Assembly (NCBI GenBank): GCA_018263655.1
Contig: JAANWY010000238.1
Span: 1-16,253, forward strand
Length of the DNA stretch: 16,253 nt
Source: Anaerolineales bacterium
GTDB lineage: Bacteria > Chloroflexota > Anaerolineae > Epilineales > JAANWY01
Direction: 5' to 3'
The position numbers and the translations under genes were made by a program. The notes under the pieces are model-generated. The model saw nothing but the letters and a program-made list of their open reading frames with translations. It did not search any database and had not been told where the DNA came from. This document shows positions 6,449 through 13,302 of the stretch, in pieces; the first letter of the stretch is position 1, and each line of letters begins with the position of its first letter.

Positions 6449-9292
6449 ATGGCAGGTAGTGAAACAATCAAGTGGTTTGCAGAACTTGACAAGTCTGCAA
6501 TCCCTGTGGCTGGTGGCAAAGGCGCCAACCTGGGCGAGCTTGTCCAATCTGAAATGCCTGTGCCGGCGGGCTTTGTCGTCACGACCGCCGGCTACCGCCG
6601 CTTTGTCGAGGCCAACAATCTGCAAGAGCAGATCGTGGCGCTGGCCGCCGAGACGGAGGCAAGCGATCCGACAGCCTACGAGGCGGTTGCGGCACAGATC
6701 CGCGACCTGTTCCTGGCAGGTGCGATGCCGGATGGCCTGGAGGACGCGATCCGCGCGGCTTACGATGAATTGACGAGTGAATTGGTGGAGGAGAACGACG
6801 AAGCCGTCGCCGTCCGATCCTCGGCCACGGCGGAAGACCTGCCCGAGGCCAGCTTTGCCGGCCAGCAGGAGACCTTTCTCAACGTGCGCAGCGAGACCGC
6901 CCTACTGGATGCGGTCAAGAAATGCTGGGCCAGCCTGTGGACGGCGCGCGCCATGGCCTACCGCGAGCGACAGGGGATCGAGCATGAAGGAGTGGCAATG
7001 GGCGTCGCAGTGCAGGCGATGGCGCCGGCCGATGTCTCGGGCGTGCTGTTTACGGCCAACCCAACCACCGGTGAGCGCGGTGAGCTGGTCGTCAATGCCA
7101 GTTTCGGTCTCGGCGAGGCCATCGTGGCCGGCCAGGTGACGCCCGACACCTACGTGCTGGACCGGGACAGCATGATGCTGAAGGAAACCAGGCTGGGTGC
7201 GAAAGAGGTGATGATCGTGCCTGCCGATGGGCAGGTGGCCGATGGTCAGCGCACGACAACTCAAGCCGTCCCTGAATCACGGCGCAGCGAATCGGCGCTT
7301 TCCGAGCCGCTGCTGGGCGAGCTGGCCGCGCTGGGGGTGCGCGTGGAAGAACACTTCGACGGCGTTCCGCAGGACATCGAATGGGCCGTGGCGGATGGGC
7401 GCTGCTGGCTTCTCCAGTCGCGCCCCATCACCAACTTGCCGCCGGCCCCCCTGCGCGATGTGCGCTGGGAACCGCCCCGGCCGGGCACCGTCTGGATGCG
7501 CCGGCAGGTGGTCGAGCACATGCCCGAGCCCCTCTCCCCGCTGTTCGAGGAACTCTACCTGCAAGAGGGCCTGGATCAATCCCTGACCGAGTATACGAAG
7601 TTTATGAGCGACCTGGCCGGATTTGAGTTCGACATGTGGGATTTCGTCGAGCCGCCCTTCGCCACGACTGTGAACGGCTACGCCTACAGCGTTGCCAGCT
7701 TCGATTTCAGCTGGCACATTGTTCCGATGCTTTTGCGCGTGTATACCGTTGTCCTACCAAAGATGTTCCGTCACATGCTCCCCCACTGGCGCGACGAGGC
7801 GCTGCCGGCCTATCTGGCCACCATCGAGCGCTGGAAGGATGTTGATCTGACCGACGCAGCGGACGAGGACCTGCTGCACGGCGTGCGCGAGCTGGCCGTG
7901 GCGGATGCTGTCTACTGGCTCGGAGCCGCCATGCCGTTGGGGTTGGCGCGAATCACGGACGCTTTGCTGGACCACTTCCTGAAATCTGTGGCAGCCGGGC
8001 GCGGCTCGTCGAACGGACCGCGCCCAACAAGTGGCCCCTATCTACGCGGCTTCCCATCCAAGGCCCTGGAGGCCCAGGCGCAGTTGGAGGCCATCGCCAG
8101 GGACATCCACGGCTCCGAAGGGCTGCGGGAACGGGTCGTTGCCACGCCGGCCGCACGCCTGCTCGATGTGCTGCCAGAGCATTCCGACGGGCAAAGGGTG
8201 CGGGACGACCTCCAGCAGTACCTCGATGCATACGGCCACCAGATCTACAATCTGGGCTTCGTCACGCCGACCCAAGGGGACGATCCCCTCCCCGTTCTGC
8301 TGAGCCTGAAAGCCGCAGTCGAGCACCCGGACCGAGACGTGCGCGGCCATCAGGCGGAACTGGCACAGGAACGTGAAGCACTGGTGGAACGCACGGAGAA
8401 GTCCCTCAACCCCATCCAACGCCGGCTGTTCCGTCGGCTCCTGAACTGGGCGCAGCGCTACGTGCCCTACCGGGAGGAGGCGCTCTTCTACGTGGGCGCG
8501 GCCTGGCCCACGCTGCGGCGGTTGGCACTCGAACTGGGCCGGCGGCTCACGGAGGCCGGCTCGCTCGATGCGCCCGACGACGTCTTCTACCTGAAGAGCG
8601 CAGAACTGACGGACGCCAGCGTCGCTCGCTCGGACGGTCAGGGCCGCCCGGAACTAGCACAATTGGCGCGCGAGCGGCGTGAACTGCGGGAGGCGCGCAA
8701 AAGGCTGGACCCGCCGGTCGTGGTTCCGCCGGGCGGCCGCCTCAAATTCGGGCCGTTTGATCTTGCCATGTTTGAGCCCCAGCCCCGCAGCGTGAGCGAA
8801 GGTCCGATCCTGAATGGCTTTGCCGTCAGTCCAGGCCGGGTCACTGCGCCAGCGAGCCTCATCCGCTCACCGGACGACTTCGTCAAAATGGCGCCGGACA
8901 CGATCCTGGTCTGCACGACGACCACGCCGGCCTGGACGCCCCTGTTTTCCCAGGCGAAGGGGTTGGTCACCGACATCGGAGGCGCGCTGGCCCACGGCTC
9001 CATCGTGGCCCGCGAGTATGGCATTCCGGCCGTCATGGGCACGGGTGTGGCCACCCAGCGCATCGAAAGCGGCCAGCGCATCCAGATCGACGGAGATGCC
9101 GGCACGGTGACGCTGCTGGACGGAGCCGGCGTGGAGGAGCACGCGCAGCCGTCGATGCAGCCGGCAGCGGAGACACAGACCGCCTCCAATGAGCAGAGAA
9201 AGGCGCTACTCGCCCTGGCTGCCGGGGCGGTGGTCGGGCTGGTGGTGTGGTGGAAAAGACGTCGGCGGGGCATGTCGAAGCCGCGCATATGA
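6449..9292 (+). CDS. PEP-synthase/rifampicin-phosphotransferase-like enzyme with C-terminal membrane anchor
   Basis: A 947-residue swivelling-domain phosphotransferase. Residues 1-330 form the PPDK/PEP-synthase ATP-grasp domain: GGKGANLGEL (22-31), VRSSATAEDLPEASFAG (122-138), GVLFTANP (198-205), NASFGLGE (216-223), QDIEWA (308-313) and LQSRPIT (322-328). Residues about 340-815 are a long mainly helical region with no visible PEP-binding TIM barrel, as in rifampicin phosphotransferases, where this part binds the acceptor. The C-terminal domain holds GGALAHGSIVAREYG with the phospho-carrier His849. Unusually, residues 919-935 form a hydrophobic helix followed by KRRRR, so the enzyme is probably tethered to the membrane with its catalytic part in the cytoplasm. 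The ATG at 6449 is chosen for GGAG five bases upstream and because the family N-terminus begins here; longer in-frame versions overlap the phosphatase. ATP-driven phosphorylation of a small molecule is inferred; the acceptor is unknown. Confidence 0.85.
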   Translation: MAGSETIKWFAELDKSAIPVAGGKGANLGELVQSEMPVPAGFVVTTAGYRRFVEANNLQEQIVALAAETEASDPTAYEAVAAQIRDLFLAGAMPDGLEDAIRAAYDELTSELVEENDEAVAVRSSATAEDLPEASFAGQQETFLNVRSETALLDAVKKCWASLWTARAMAYRERQGIEHEGVAMGVAVQAMAPADVSGVLFTANPTTGERGELVVNASFGLGEAIVAGQVTPDTYVLDRDSMMLKETRLGAKEVMIVPADGQVADGQRTTTQAVPESRRSESALSEPLLGELAALGVRVEEHFDGVPQDIEWAVADGRCWLLQSRPITNLPPAPLRDVRWEPPRPGTVWMRRQVVEHMPEPLSPLFEELYLQEGLDQSLTEYTKFMSDLAGFEFDMWDFVEPPFATTVNGYAYSVASFDFSWHIVPMLLRVYTVVLPKMFRHMLPHWRDEALPAYLATIERWKDVDLTDAADEDLLHGVRELAVADAVYWLGAAMPLGLARITDALLDHFLKSVAAGRGSSNGPRPTSGPYLRGFPSKALEAQAQLEAIARDIHGSEGLRERVVATPAARLLDVLPEHSDGQRVRDDLQQYLDAYGHQIYNLGFVTPTQGDDPLPVLLSLKAAVEHPDRDVRGHQAELAQEREALVERTEKSLNPIQRRLFRRLLNWAQRYVPYREEALFYVGAAWPTLRRLALELGRRLTEAGSLDAPDDVFYLKSAELTDASVARSDGQGRPELAQLARERRELREARKRLDPPVVVPPGGRLKFGPFDLAMFEPQPRSVSEGPILNGFAVSPGRVTAPASLIRSPDDFVKMAPDTILVCTTTTPAWTPLFSQAKGLVTDIGGALAHGSIVAREYGIPAVMGTGVATQRIESGQRIQIDGDAGTVTLLDGAGVEEHAQPSMQPAAETQTASNEQRKALLALAAGAVVGLVVWWKRRRRGMSKPRI

Positions 9293-9320
9293 GCTTGGTC
9301 CGTCTGCAAAGGAGAGAACT

Positions 9321-10139
9321 ATGATTTACCCATTTGATTCAGCTACATTGCCCACCCTCGCCGAAGTCGGTGGCAAAGGCTTGTCCCTGATGCGCATGAC
9401 GCATGCCGGCCTGCCGGTGCCGTCCGGTTTTGTCTGTGCGGTGGCCTTTTTTGAGCCGTGGCTGACCACCTTGCAAACCACGCCGGAATGGACGGCCGTT
9501 CAAACCGCCATCCAAAATGACGAAGACCTTGCCCCTAGCACCACCGCCCTCAAAGCCGCCTGTGCCGAATTGGCGCTAACTACCAGCCAGGAAGGACAAC
9601 TCACTGAGGCGTTGCAAGCTCTCCCCAAGGATAGCTTCTTCGCTACCGGCGAGGGTGTTTTCGCCGCCCGTTCCTCATCGCCGGAGGAAGATCTGGAAGG
9701 CGCTTCTTTTGCCGGTGGCTATAAAACAACCCTGGGCGTCACCGAAGATGCGCTATTGGATGCTATTCGGGACTCCTTCGCCTCTGCTTTTGATGAGCGC
9801 GTCTTCGTCTACAAACAGCAGCATGGCTTTGCTACAGATACGCCTCGCATCGCGGTTGTTGTGCAGCAGCAAATTGCGGCTGACAGCGCCGGCGTCGGCT
9901 TCTCGCTCAACCCGCACAACAACGATTATTGGGAACTGATCGTGAACGTCGATCGGGAACGCTACCGGGCCGCAGAAAAGATGAAGGCGCTGCGGTGGGG
10001 GCCGCTGCTGCGAAGGGGCCTCGGCGCTTTCTGGTATTCTCGCCGCCTTATCGGGCAGACGATCGTCGCATTTCTGGGCTCCAAACGCTTCTATCGCCAC
10101 TACGAGCGGGTTATCGACGAAACCGTGCGCCAATGGTAG
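9321..10139 (+). pseudogene. Truncated second PEP-utilising enzyme: ATP-grasp fragment
   Basis: This 272-codon ORF begins with a good site (AGGAGAG four bases before ATG), 28 bp after the first PEP-type enzyme. It has the family's N-terminus (VGGKGLSLMRM, 16-26), the ATP-binding VFAARSSSPEEDLEGASFAG (113-132), and GVGFSLNP (191-198). After WELIVN (204-209) the expected GLGE...QSRPI half of the ATP-grasp domain is absent. The sequence jumps to a helical segment (about 211-272) that looks like the middle domain. The frame stops at TAG (10137-10139), after which the same frame continues with sensible protein (GFDADLSLSALYRKYNARLA) to a second stop near 10242. An internal deletion plus a nonsense change is the simplest reading. 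A short stand-alone ATP-grasp protein is possible but would lack catalytic residues. Confidence 0.7.
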
Positions 10140-10645
10140 CAGGGCTTCGATGCGGACCTCTCCCTCAGCGCACTGTACCGCAAATACAATGCGCGGCTGG
10201 CGACTGTCTTGAGCGAGGTTTCGTTTCCCGCTATGAAAAACTGAAGAGGGTACGCGCCTTCCCCCATCTGATCGACTCGCGCGGGCGCATAGGGCGGGTC
10301 GAACGTGAGCAGGACGATCCCAATCTCTTTACCGGGATGGGCATCTCCCGCGGCGTGGCCACGGGACGGGTCAAGGTGCTGCACACCCCCCGCGAGAAGC
10401 CCATCGAGAAAGGCGACGTGCTCGTGGCCTACACCACCGATCCGGGCTGGACACCACTGTTTGTCAATGCAGGGGCGATCATTCTTGAAGTGGGTGGCAT
10501 GTTACAGCACGGTGGGGTCGTTGCTCGGGAGTACGGCAAACCATGCGTGGCCGGCATTCAGGGCATCACCACCACCCTACAAGACGGCCAACTTGTCGAA
10601 GTCGATGGCACGACGGGTGTTGTGCGAATTCTAGAGAAGGAGTAA
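10140..10645 (+). pseudogene. C-terminal remnant of the second PEP-utilising enzyme (phospho-His domain)
   Basis: Continuation of the gene begun at 9321. Up to about 10240 the coding trace stays in the first gene's frame. From about 10210 it passes to another frame that is open to the stop at 10643-10645, encoding the swivelling phosphohistidine domain. Recognisable are GISRGVATGRVKVL, DPGWTPLF, and GGMLQHGGVVAREYGKPCVAG, where His in LQHGG is the phospho-carrier. Most of the large acceptor-binding region is missing. An ATG at 10337 could give a separate 102-residue domain, but no convincing ribosome site precedes it. The junction of frames marks a second deletion. The stop codon overlaps an AAGGAG site that serves the next small ORF. 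Confidence 0.65.
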
Positions 10646-10648
10646 ATC

Positions 10649-10711
10649 ATGCCTACACCTATCCGCCGGCGCGTCAACAGGTCGCTAAGGATGGAAGAAA
10701 ATAGACCATGA
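10649..10711 (+). CDS. 20-residue leader ORF, possibly the stub of a deleted gene
   Basis: ATG at 10649 follows AAGGAG (10637-10642) by six bases, the best ribosome site in this region. The product is 20 residues, basic (PIRRRVNRSLRM), with no known match. Its TGA (10709-10711) overlaps the ATG of the chimeric ABC ORF as ATGA, so translational coupling is likely if it is translated. Because neighbouring genes carry internal deletions, it may be the N-terminus of a lost operon member. No function can be assigned. Confidence 0.35.
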   Translation: MPTPIRRRVNRSLRMEENRP

Positions 10712-11787
10712 GCGAACAGACTAAAGAGACGGAGCAATCCTCCTTCATCCACGTGGACGATGTCCACAAATCGTTCCTGATGGGCAAGGAGGCGGTGCAG
10801 GCGCTGCGGGGCGTCTCGCTGGACGTGGCGCGCGGCGAGATGATCTGTTTGATGGGGCCGAGCGGCTCTGGCAAGACCACGCTGCTCAACATCATCGGCG
10901 GACTGGAGGAGCCTAGCCGCGGCCACGTGATCGTGGATGGTGAGAACGTCGTCGCGCTGTCCGAAGACCGGCTCTCTGATCTGCGGCTCCACAAGATGGG
11001 CTTTGTCTTTCAAAGCTACAACCTGCTGGCCAACTTGGCAGGCTCGACGGCTGAGGCCTCTTTGCTAGCGCGGACGCCCGAGGACGACCTGGGCCAGGTG
11101 ACGATGCGGGAGGGCGCGTACAACCTGGAAGGGGGCCGCCTTGGTAGGCTCGACGGCGTCATCATCACGCGCGGGATGGCGGACGCCTTTGGGCTGGCCG
11201 TCGGCGACGAGATCGGCCTGAGCTACCTCCTGCCTGTCTCGCGCCTGCCGGGCCACGACCTGCCGCAGAACGGCAGCGTCGGGCAGGTGGCGCGTCGTTT
11301 CACCATCAGCGGCATCGCCCAGACCAGCGGCCTGGGCGGCGGGGAACGGAACGTCATCCTGGCGAGCGTCGCGACGGTACAAGATTGGCTGAACGCTCCC
11401 GGACAGGCCGAGCGGCTGGTGGTGGTCCTGGACGAAACCGTCTACAGTTCGATGGACACGCAGGCATCTGTCTTTCGCGTGCGGCGCGTGGCCGAAGAGA
11501 TGCAGGACGCGCTGTCCGCCGCGCTGGGAAACGATCGAGCCGGCAGCTATGTATTTTCCATCACCAAGGCGCAGGCGTTGATCGGGAGCAGCGGGGCCTT
11601 TGCCTTCCAGCGCGCCTTTGCCGGCGAGGGCTACCGCGACTTGGAAGGGACAGTCGAGGCAATCGTTCCGCAGGGCGAGACGGCAGCCGCCAACGCGCAC
11701 TTTACCGTCCACGTGCGGCTGCCGCCCACTGACCTGCGGTTGTTGCCGGGGTTGACGGGGCGCGTGGAGATTTTTGTGGGTGAGTGA
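10708..11787 (+). pseudogene. In-frame chimera: ABC ATPase head + MacB/FtsX periplasmic domain + membrane-fusion-protein tail
   Basis: The 359-codon frame is fully open but joins parts of three proteins. Residues 1-110 are the start of a LolD/MacB-type ATPase, with Walker A GPSGSGKTT (50-58) and the Q-loop FVFQSYNLLANL (99-110). Signature LSGGQ, Walker B and H-loop are absent. Residues 111-301 match the extracytoplasmic domain of MacB/FtsX permeases (VIITRGMADAFGLAVGDEIG, 151-170; FSITKAQALI, 283-292) without any transmembrane helix. Residues 302-359 match the end of an HlyD/RND-type adaptor (DLEGTVEAIVPQGE, 311-324; LLPGLTGRVEIFVGE, 345-359). The order ATPase, permease, adaptor suggests two deletions in an efflux operon. 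The product cannot be a normal transporter: it has no membrane segment and no complete ATPase. The start overlaps the upstream leader as ATGA. Assembly collapse is the main alternative. Confidence 0.75.
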
Positions 11788-11835
11788 ATCAAGCAGAATC
11801 AGCATAAGATGTAGCCACCATTGACATCGAGACGC

Positions 11836-11964
11836 GCTGGGGTAGAGATCGAGGCCGGCAAAGCTTGCCTCTGGCCGGTGGATGGCTGACTCCAGGAGAC
11901 TGATGTCTCGAATGCCAGCAGATCCGCTGGCTTCTGCAATTACTTGCTGGTGAATTTCCAGCAT
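11836..11964 (-). pseudogene. N-terminal remnant of a Doc/Fic-family toxin (death-on-curing)
   Basis: From the ATG at 11964 the minus-strand frame encodes about 43 residues typical of the Doc N-terminus: LEIHQQVI, then GSAGIRDISLLESAIHRP, then FAGLDLYPS. Doc toxins AMPylate or phosphorylate targets such as EF-Tu; their catalytic HPFxDGNKR motif is missing here. After YPS the frame runs on into sequence unlike Doc and then antisense to the chimeric ABC ORF. Upstream the usual first strand (YLTxEEV-type) is absent, and an inverted-repeat element begins 4 bp before the ATG. No antitoxin is visible. Identity of the fragment is convincing; it is not functional. Confidence 0.65.
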
Positions 11965-11967
11965 ATC

Positions 11968-12110
11968 CTACCGGACACTTTCAAGAAACAGGTTTTTCGT
12001 TGCCTGAAATTGATAGAGGATGCTTCTGAGGTGCTCTGTGATGCCTGTCCGGTCGGGGTTGCAGCCCAAAAATCTGGTTTCTGAGCCTCCTCATGAAAAG
12101 TGTCCGGTAG
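11968..12110. mobile_element. 143-bp MITE-like element with CTACCGGACACTTT terminal repeats
   Basis: Perfect 14-bp terminal inverted repeats, CTACCGGACACTTT (11968-11981) and AAAGTGTCCGGTAG (12097-12110), with imperfect similarity continuing inward (AGAAACAGGTTTTTCG against AGAAACCAGATTTTTGGG). The CCGGACAC/GTGTCCGG ends are bordered by TA on both sides, which would fit TA target duplication as used by IS630/Tc1-like transposases. No transposase is present in the window. It adjoins the truncated start of the Doc fragment. Confidence 0.65.
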
Positions 12111-12114
12111 TGAG

Positions 12115-12152
12115 TCCTGAGCTTGACGAAGGGCCCTTCGTCAAGCTCAGGA
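12115..12152. repeat. 38-bp perfect palindrome (REP-like, possible bidirectional terminator)
   Basis: TCCTGAGCTTGACGAAGGG is followed directly by its exact complement, with no spacer. It lies between convergent transcription units (the chimeric ORF on plus, the dpp-like operon on minus), a usual place for REP elements. No T-run follows on either strand, so a terminator role is uncertain. Related sequence (CCCTTCGACAGGCTCAGGA) occurs at the right window end. Confidence 0.7.
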
Positions 12153-12181
12153 GAGGCCCGTCGAAGCGTCGAAGTGTCGAG

Positions 12182-12210
12182 ATTATAGCGGGTGGGTGTG
12201 TCCTGGTCAA
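12182..12210 (-). promoter_or_regulatory. Near-consensus sigma70 promoter with no intact gene after it
   Basis: On the minus strand, TTGACC (-35, 12205-12210) is followed by exactly 17 bases and a perfect TATAAT (-10, 12182-12187). The predicted transcript would start near 12175, cross the palindrome, the MITE-like element and the Doc remnant, and then run antisense to the chimeric ABC ORF. It may be the old promoter of the lost toxin (or toxin-antitoxin) gene. Confidence 0.6.
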
Positions 12211-12342
12211 GCAGGATGCCCGTCAGGTTCGGGTGGGGGCGAAATGTTATAAGAACTGGTTATCCGGAGCTACGTTTCCTTCTTGAAAACAGGCTCTGGG
12301 ACTTTCCGAGAAAGCTCTCCGATTGCGAGAGGAGGGGGCCAG
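12211..12342. other. Spacer downstream of the peptide-permease operon
   Basis: No reading frame here resembles a gene. A weak CTCTC/GAGAG hairpin about 12 to 27 bases past the dppC-like stop codon has no T-run, so no convincing operon terminator was found. Confidence 0.3.
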
Positions 12343-13254
12343 TCAAATCAGCCGTTGCCGGCGCGGGTCCAACGCGTCGCGCAGGCCGTCGCCTAGCAGG
12401 TAGAGGCCCATCACCAGCGACGTGATGGCCAAGCCGGGGAAGATGCCGTACCACGGCGCCTGGCGCAGATAGTCCTGCCCGATGCTGACCATGGAGCCCC
12501 AGGATGGCGCCGGCGGCGGAATCCCCAGTCCCAGATAGCTCAGCGCGGCTTCCAGCAGGATGGCGGCCGCGGCTGAAACCGTCATGTGGACCAGCTGCGT
12601 CGAGACGACGTTGGGCAGAATCGTCCGAAAGATGATGCGGCGGGGGCGCACGCCTACTGCTCGCGCTGCCTCCACGTAGTCCTTTTCTTTTTCCGCGAAC
12701 ACGTTGCCCCGCGTTAGCCGCGCGAAAGTCGGTATGTTCACGATGGCGATAGCCATGATGGCAGGGAAGGGTCCTGGTCCCAGGATTGCCATAATGACGA
12801 TGGCCAGCAGAATCGCTGGGAAGGCCAGGAGCGCGTCGAAGAAGCGCATGGTGACGCCGTCGAACCAGCCGCCGGCATAGCCCGCAATCAGGCCGATGGG
12901 CACACCGAGGGCCGTGGCGATGCTGACGGAGATGAAGCCCACGCTGAACGAAATGCGGGCGCCGATGAGAATGCGGCTCAGAATGTCACGCCCAAATTCG
13001 TCGGTGCCGAGGAGGTACGTTGCTGACGGCGAGTGGAAGCGGTCAGCGGCGTGCATTGTGAGTTCGTCGTACGGAGCGATCGCTGGGGCCAGCAGGGCCA
13101 GAACGAGCAACACCAGCGTGATCACGAGACCCACCATGCCGGATCGGTGTCGCAGCAAGGCGCGTATGGAGCGCCGGCGGAGGCTTTCGCCCTTGGGTTG
13201 CTCGTCGGTGTCTATGCGTTGCCTGCGCCGCGTCTCGCGTACCTCGACGGTCAC
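12343..13254 (-). CDS. dppC: Peptide ABC transporter permease, DppC/OppC type
   Basis: Inner-membrane permease of 303 residues with about six hydrophobic helices, one of two channel subunits of a dipeptide/oligopeptide or nickel-type importer. An arginine-rich N-terminus precedes RHRSGMVGLVITLVLLVL (TM1). LLGTDEFGRDILSRILIGAR is the typical DppC segment before TM2. The ATPase-docking EAA loop reads EAARAVGVRPRRIIFRTILP, and DALDPRRQ ends the protein as in the family. The GTG at 13254 is chosen because GGAGGG lies 7 bases upstream. The frame can extend to a TTG at 13287, but that falls at the loop of a hairpin. It follows the dppB-like gene by 48 bp and is the last gene of the operon. No ATPase gene follows, so ATPases must be encoded elsewhere or are lost. 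The substrate class is inferred. Confidence 0.9.
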   Translation of the reverse strand: MTVEVRETRRRQRIDTDEQPKGESLRRRSIRALLRHRSGMVGLVITLVLLVLALLAPAIAPYDELTMHAADRFHSPSATYLLGTDEFGRDILSRILIGARISFSVGFISVSIATALGVPIGLIAGYAGGWFDGVTMRFFDALLAFPAILLAIVIMAILGPGPFPAIMAIAIVNIPTFARLTRGNVFAEKEKDYVEAARAVGVRPRRIIFRTILPNVVSTQLVHMTVSAAAAILLEAALSYLGLGIPPPAPSWGSMVSIGQDYLRQAPWYGIFPGLAITSLVMGLYLLGDGLRDALDPRRQRLI

Positions 13255-13270
13255 TAGATCGCCCTCCGTC

Positions 13271-13297
13271 GTAGATCGATTTGGCAAATCGATCTAC
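13271..13297. repeat. 27-nt perfect hairpin between dppB-like and dppC-like genes
   Basis: GTAGATCGATTT and AAATCGATCTAC are perfect 12-base arms around GGC. The structure ends 5 bases after the dppB-like stop codon and lies about 6 bases from the dppC-like ribosome site. In the mRNA it could stabilise the upstream part or adjust translation of the last gene. It may also be a dispersed repeat. Confidence 0.7.
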
Positions 13298-13302
13298 AAT
13301 GG

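Noticed and set aside
10137..10139. TAG read through as pyrrolysine
   Set aside because: The gene has other damage (deletion, frame change) and nothing else in the window points to pyrrolysine use; a nonsense change is simpler.
11065..11964. Long minus-strand reading frame (299 codons) running from the Doc fragment through the chimeric ORF
   Set aside because: Only its first ~43 codons resemble a protein; the rest is the antisense of clearly coding plus-strand DNA and looks like a GC-driven shadow.
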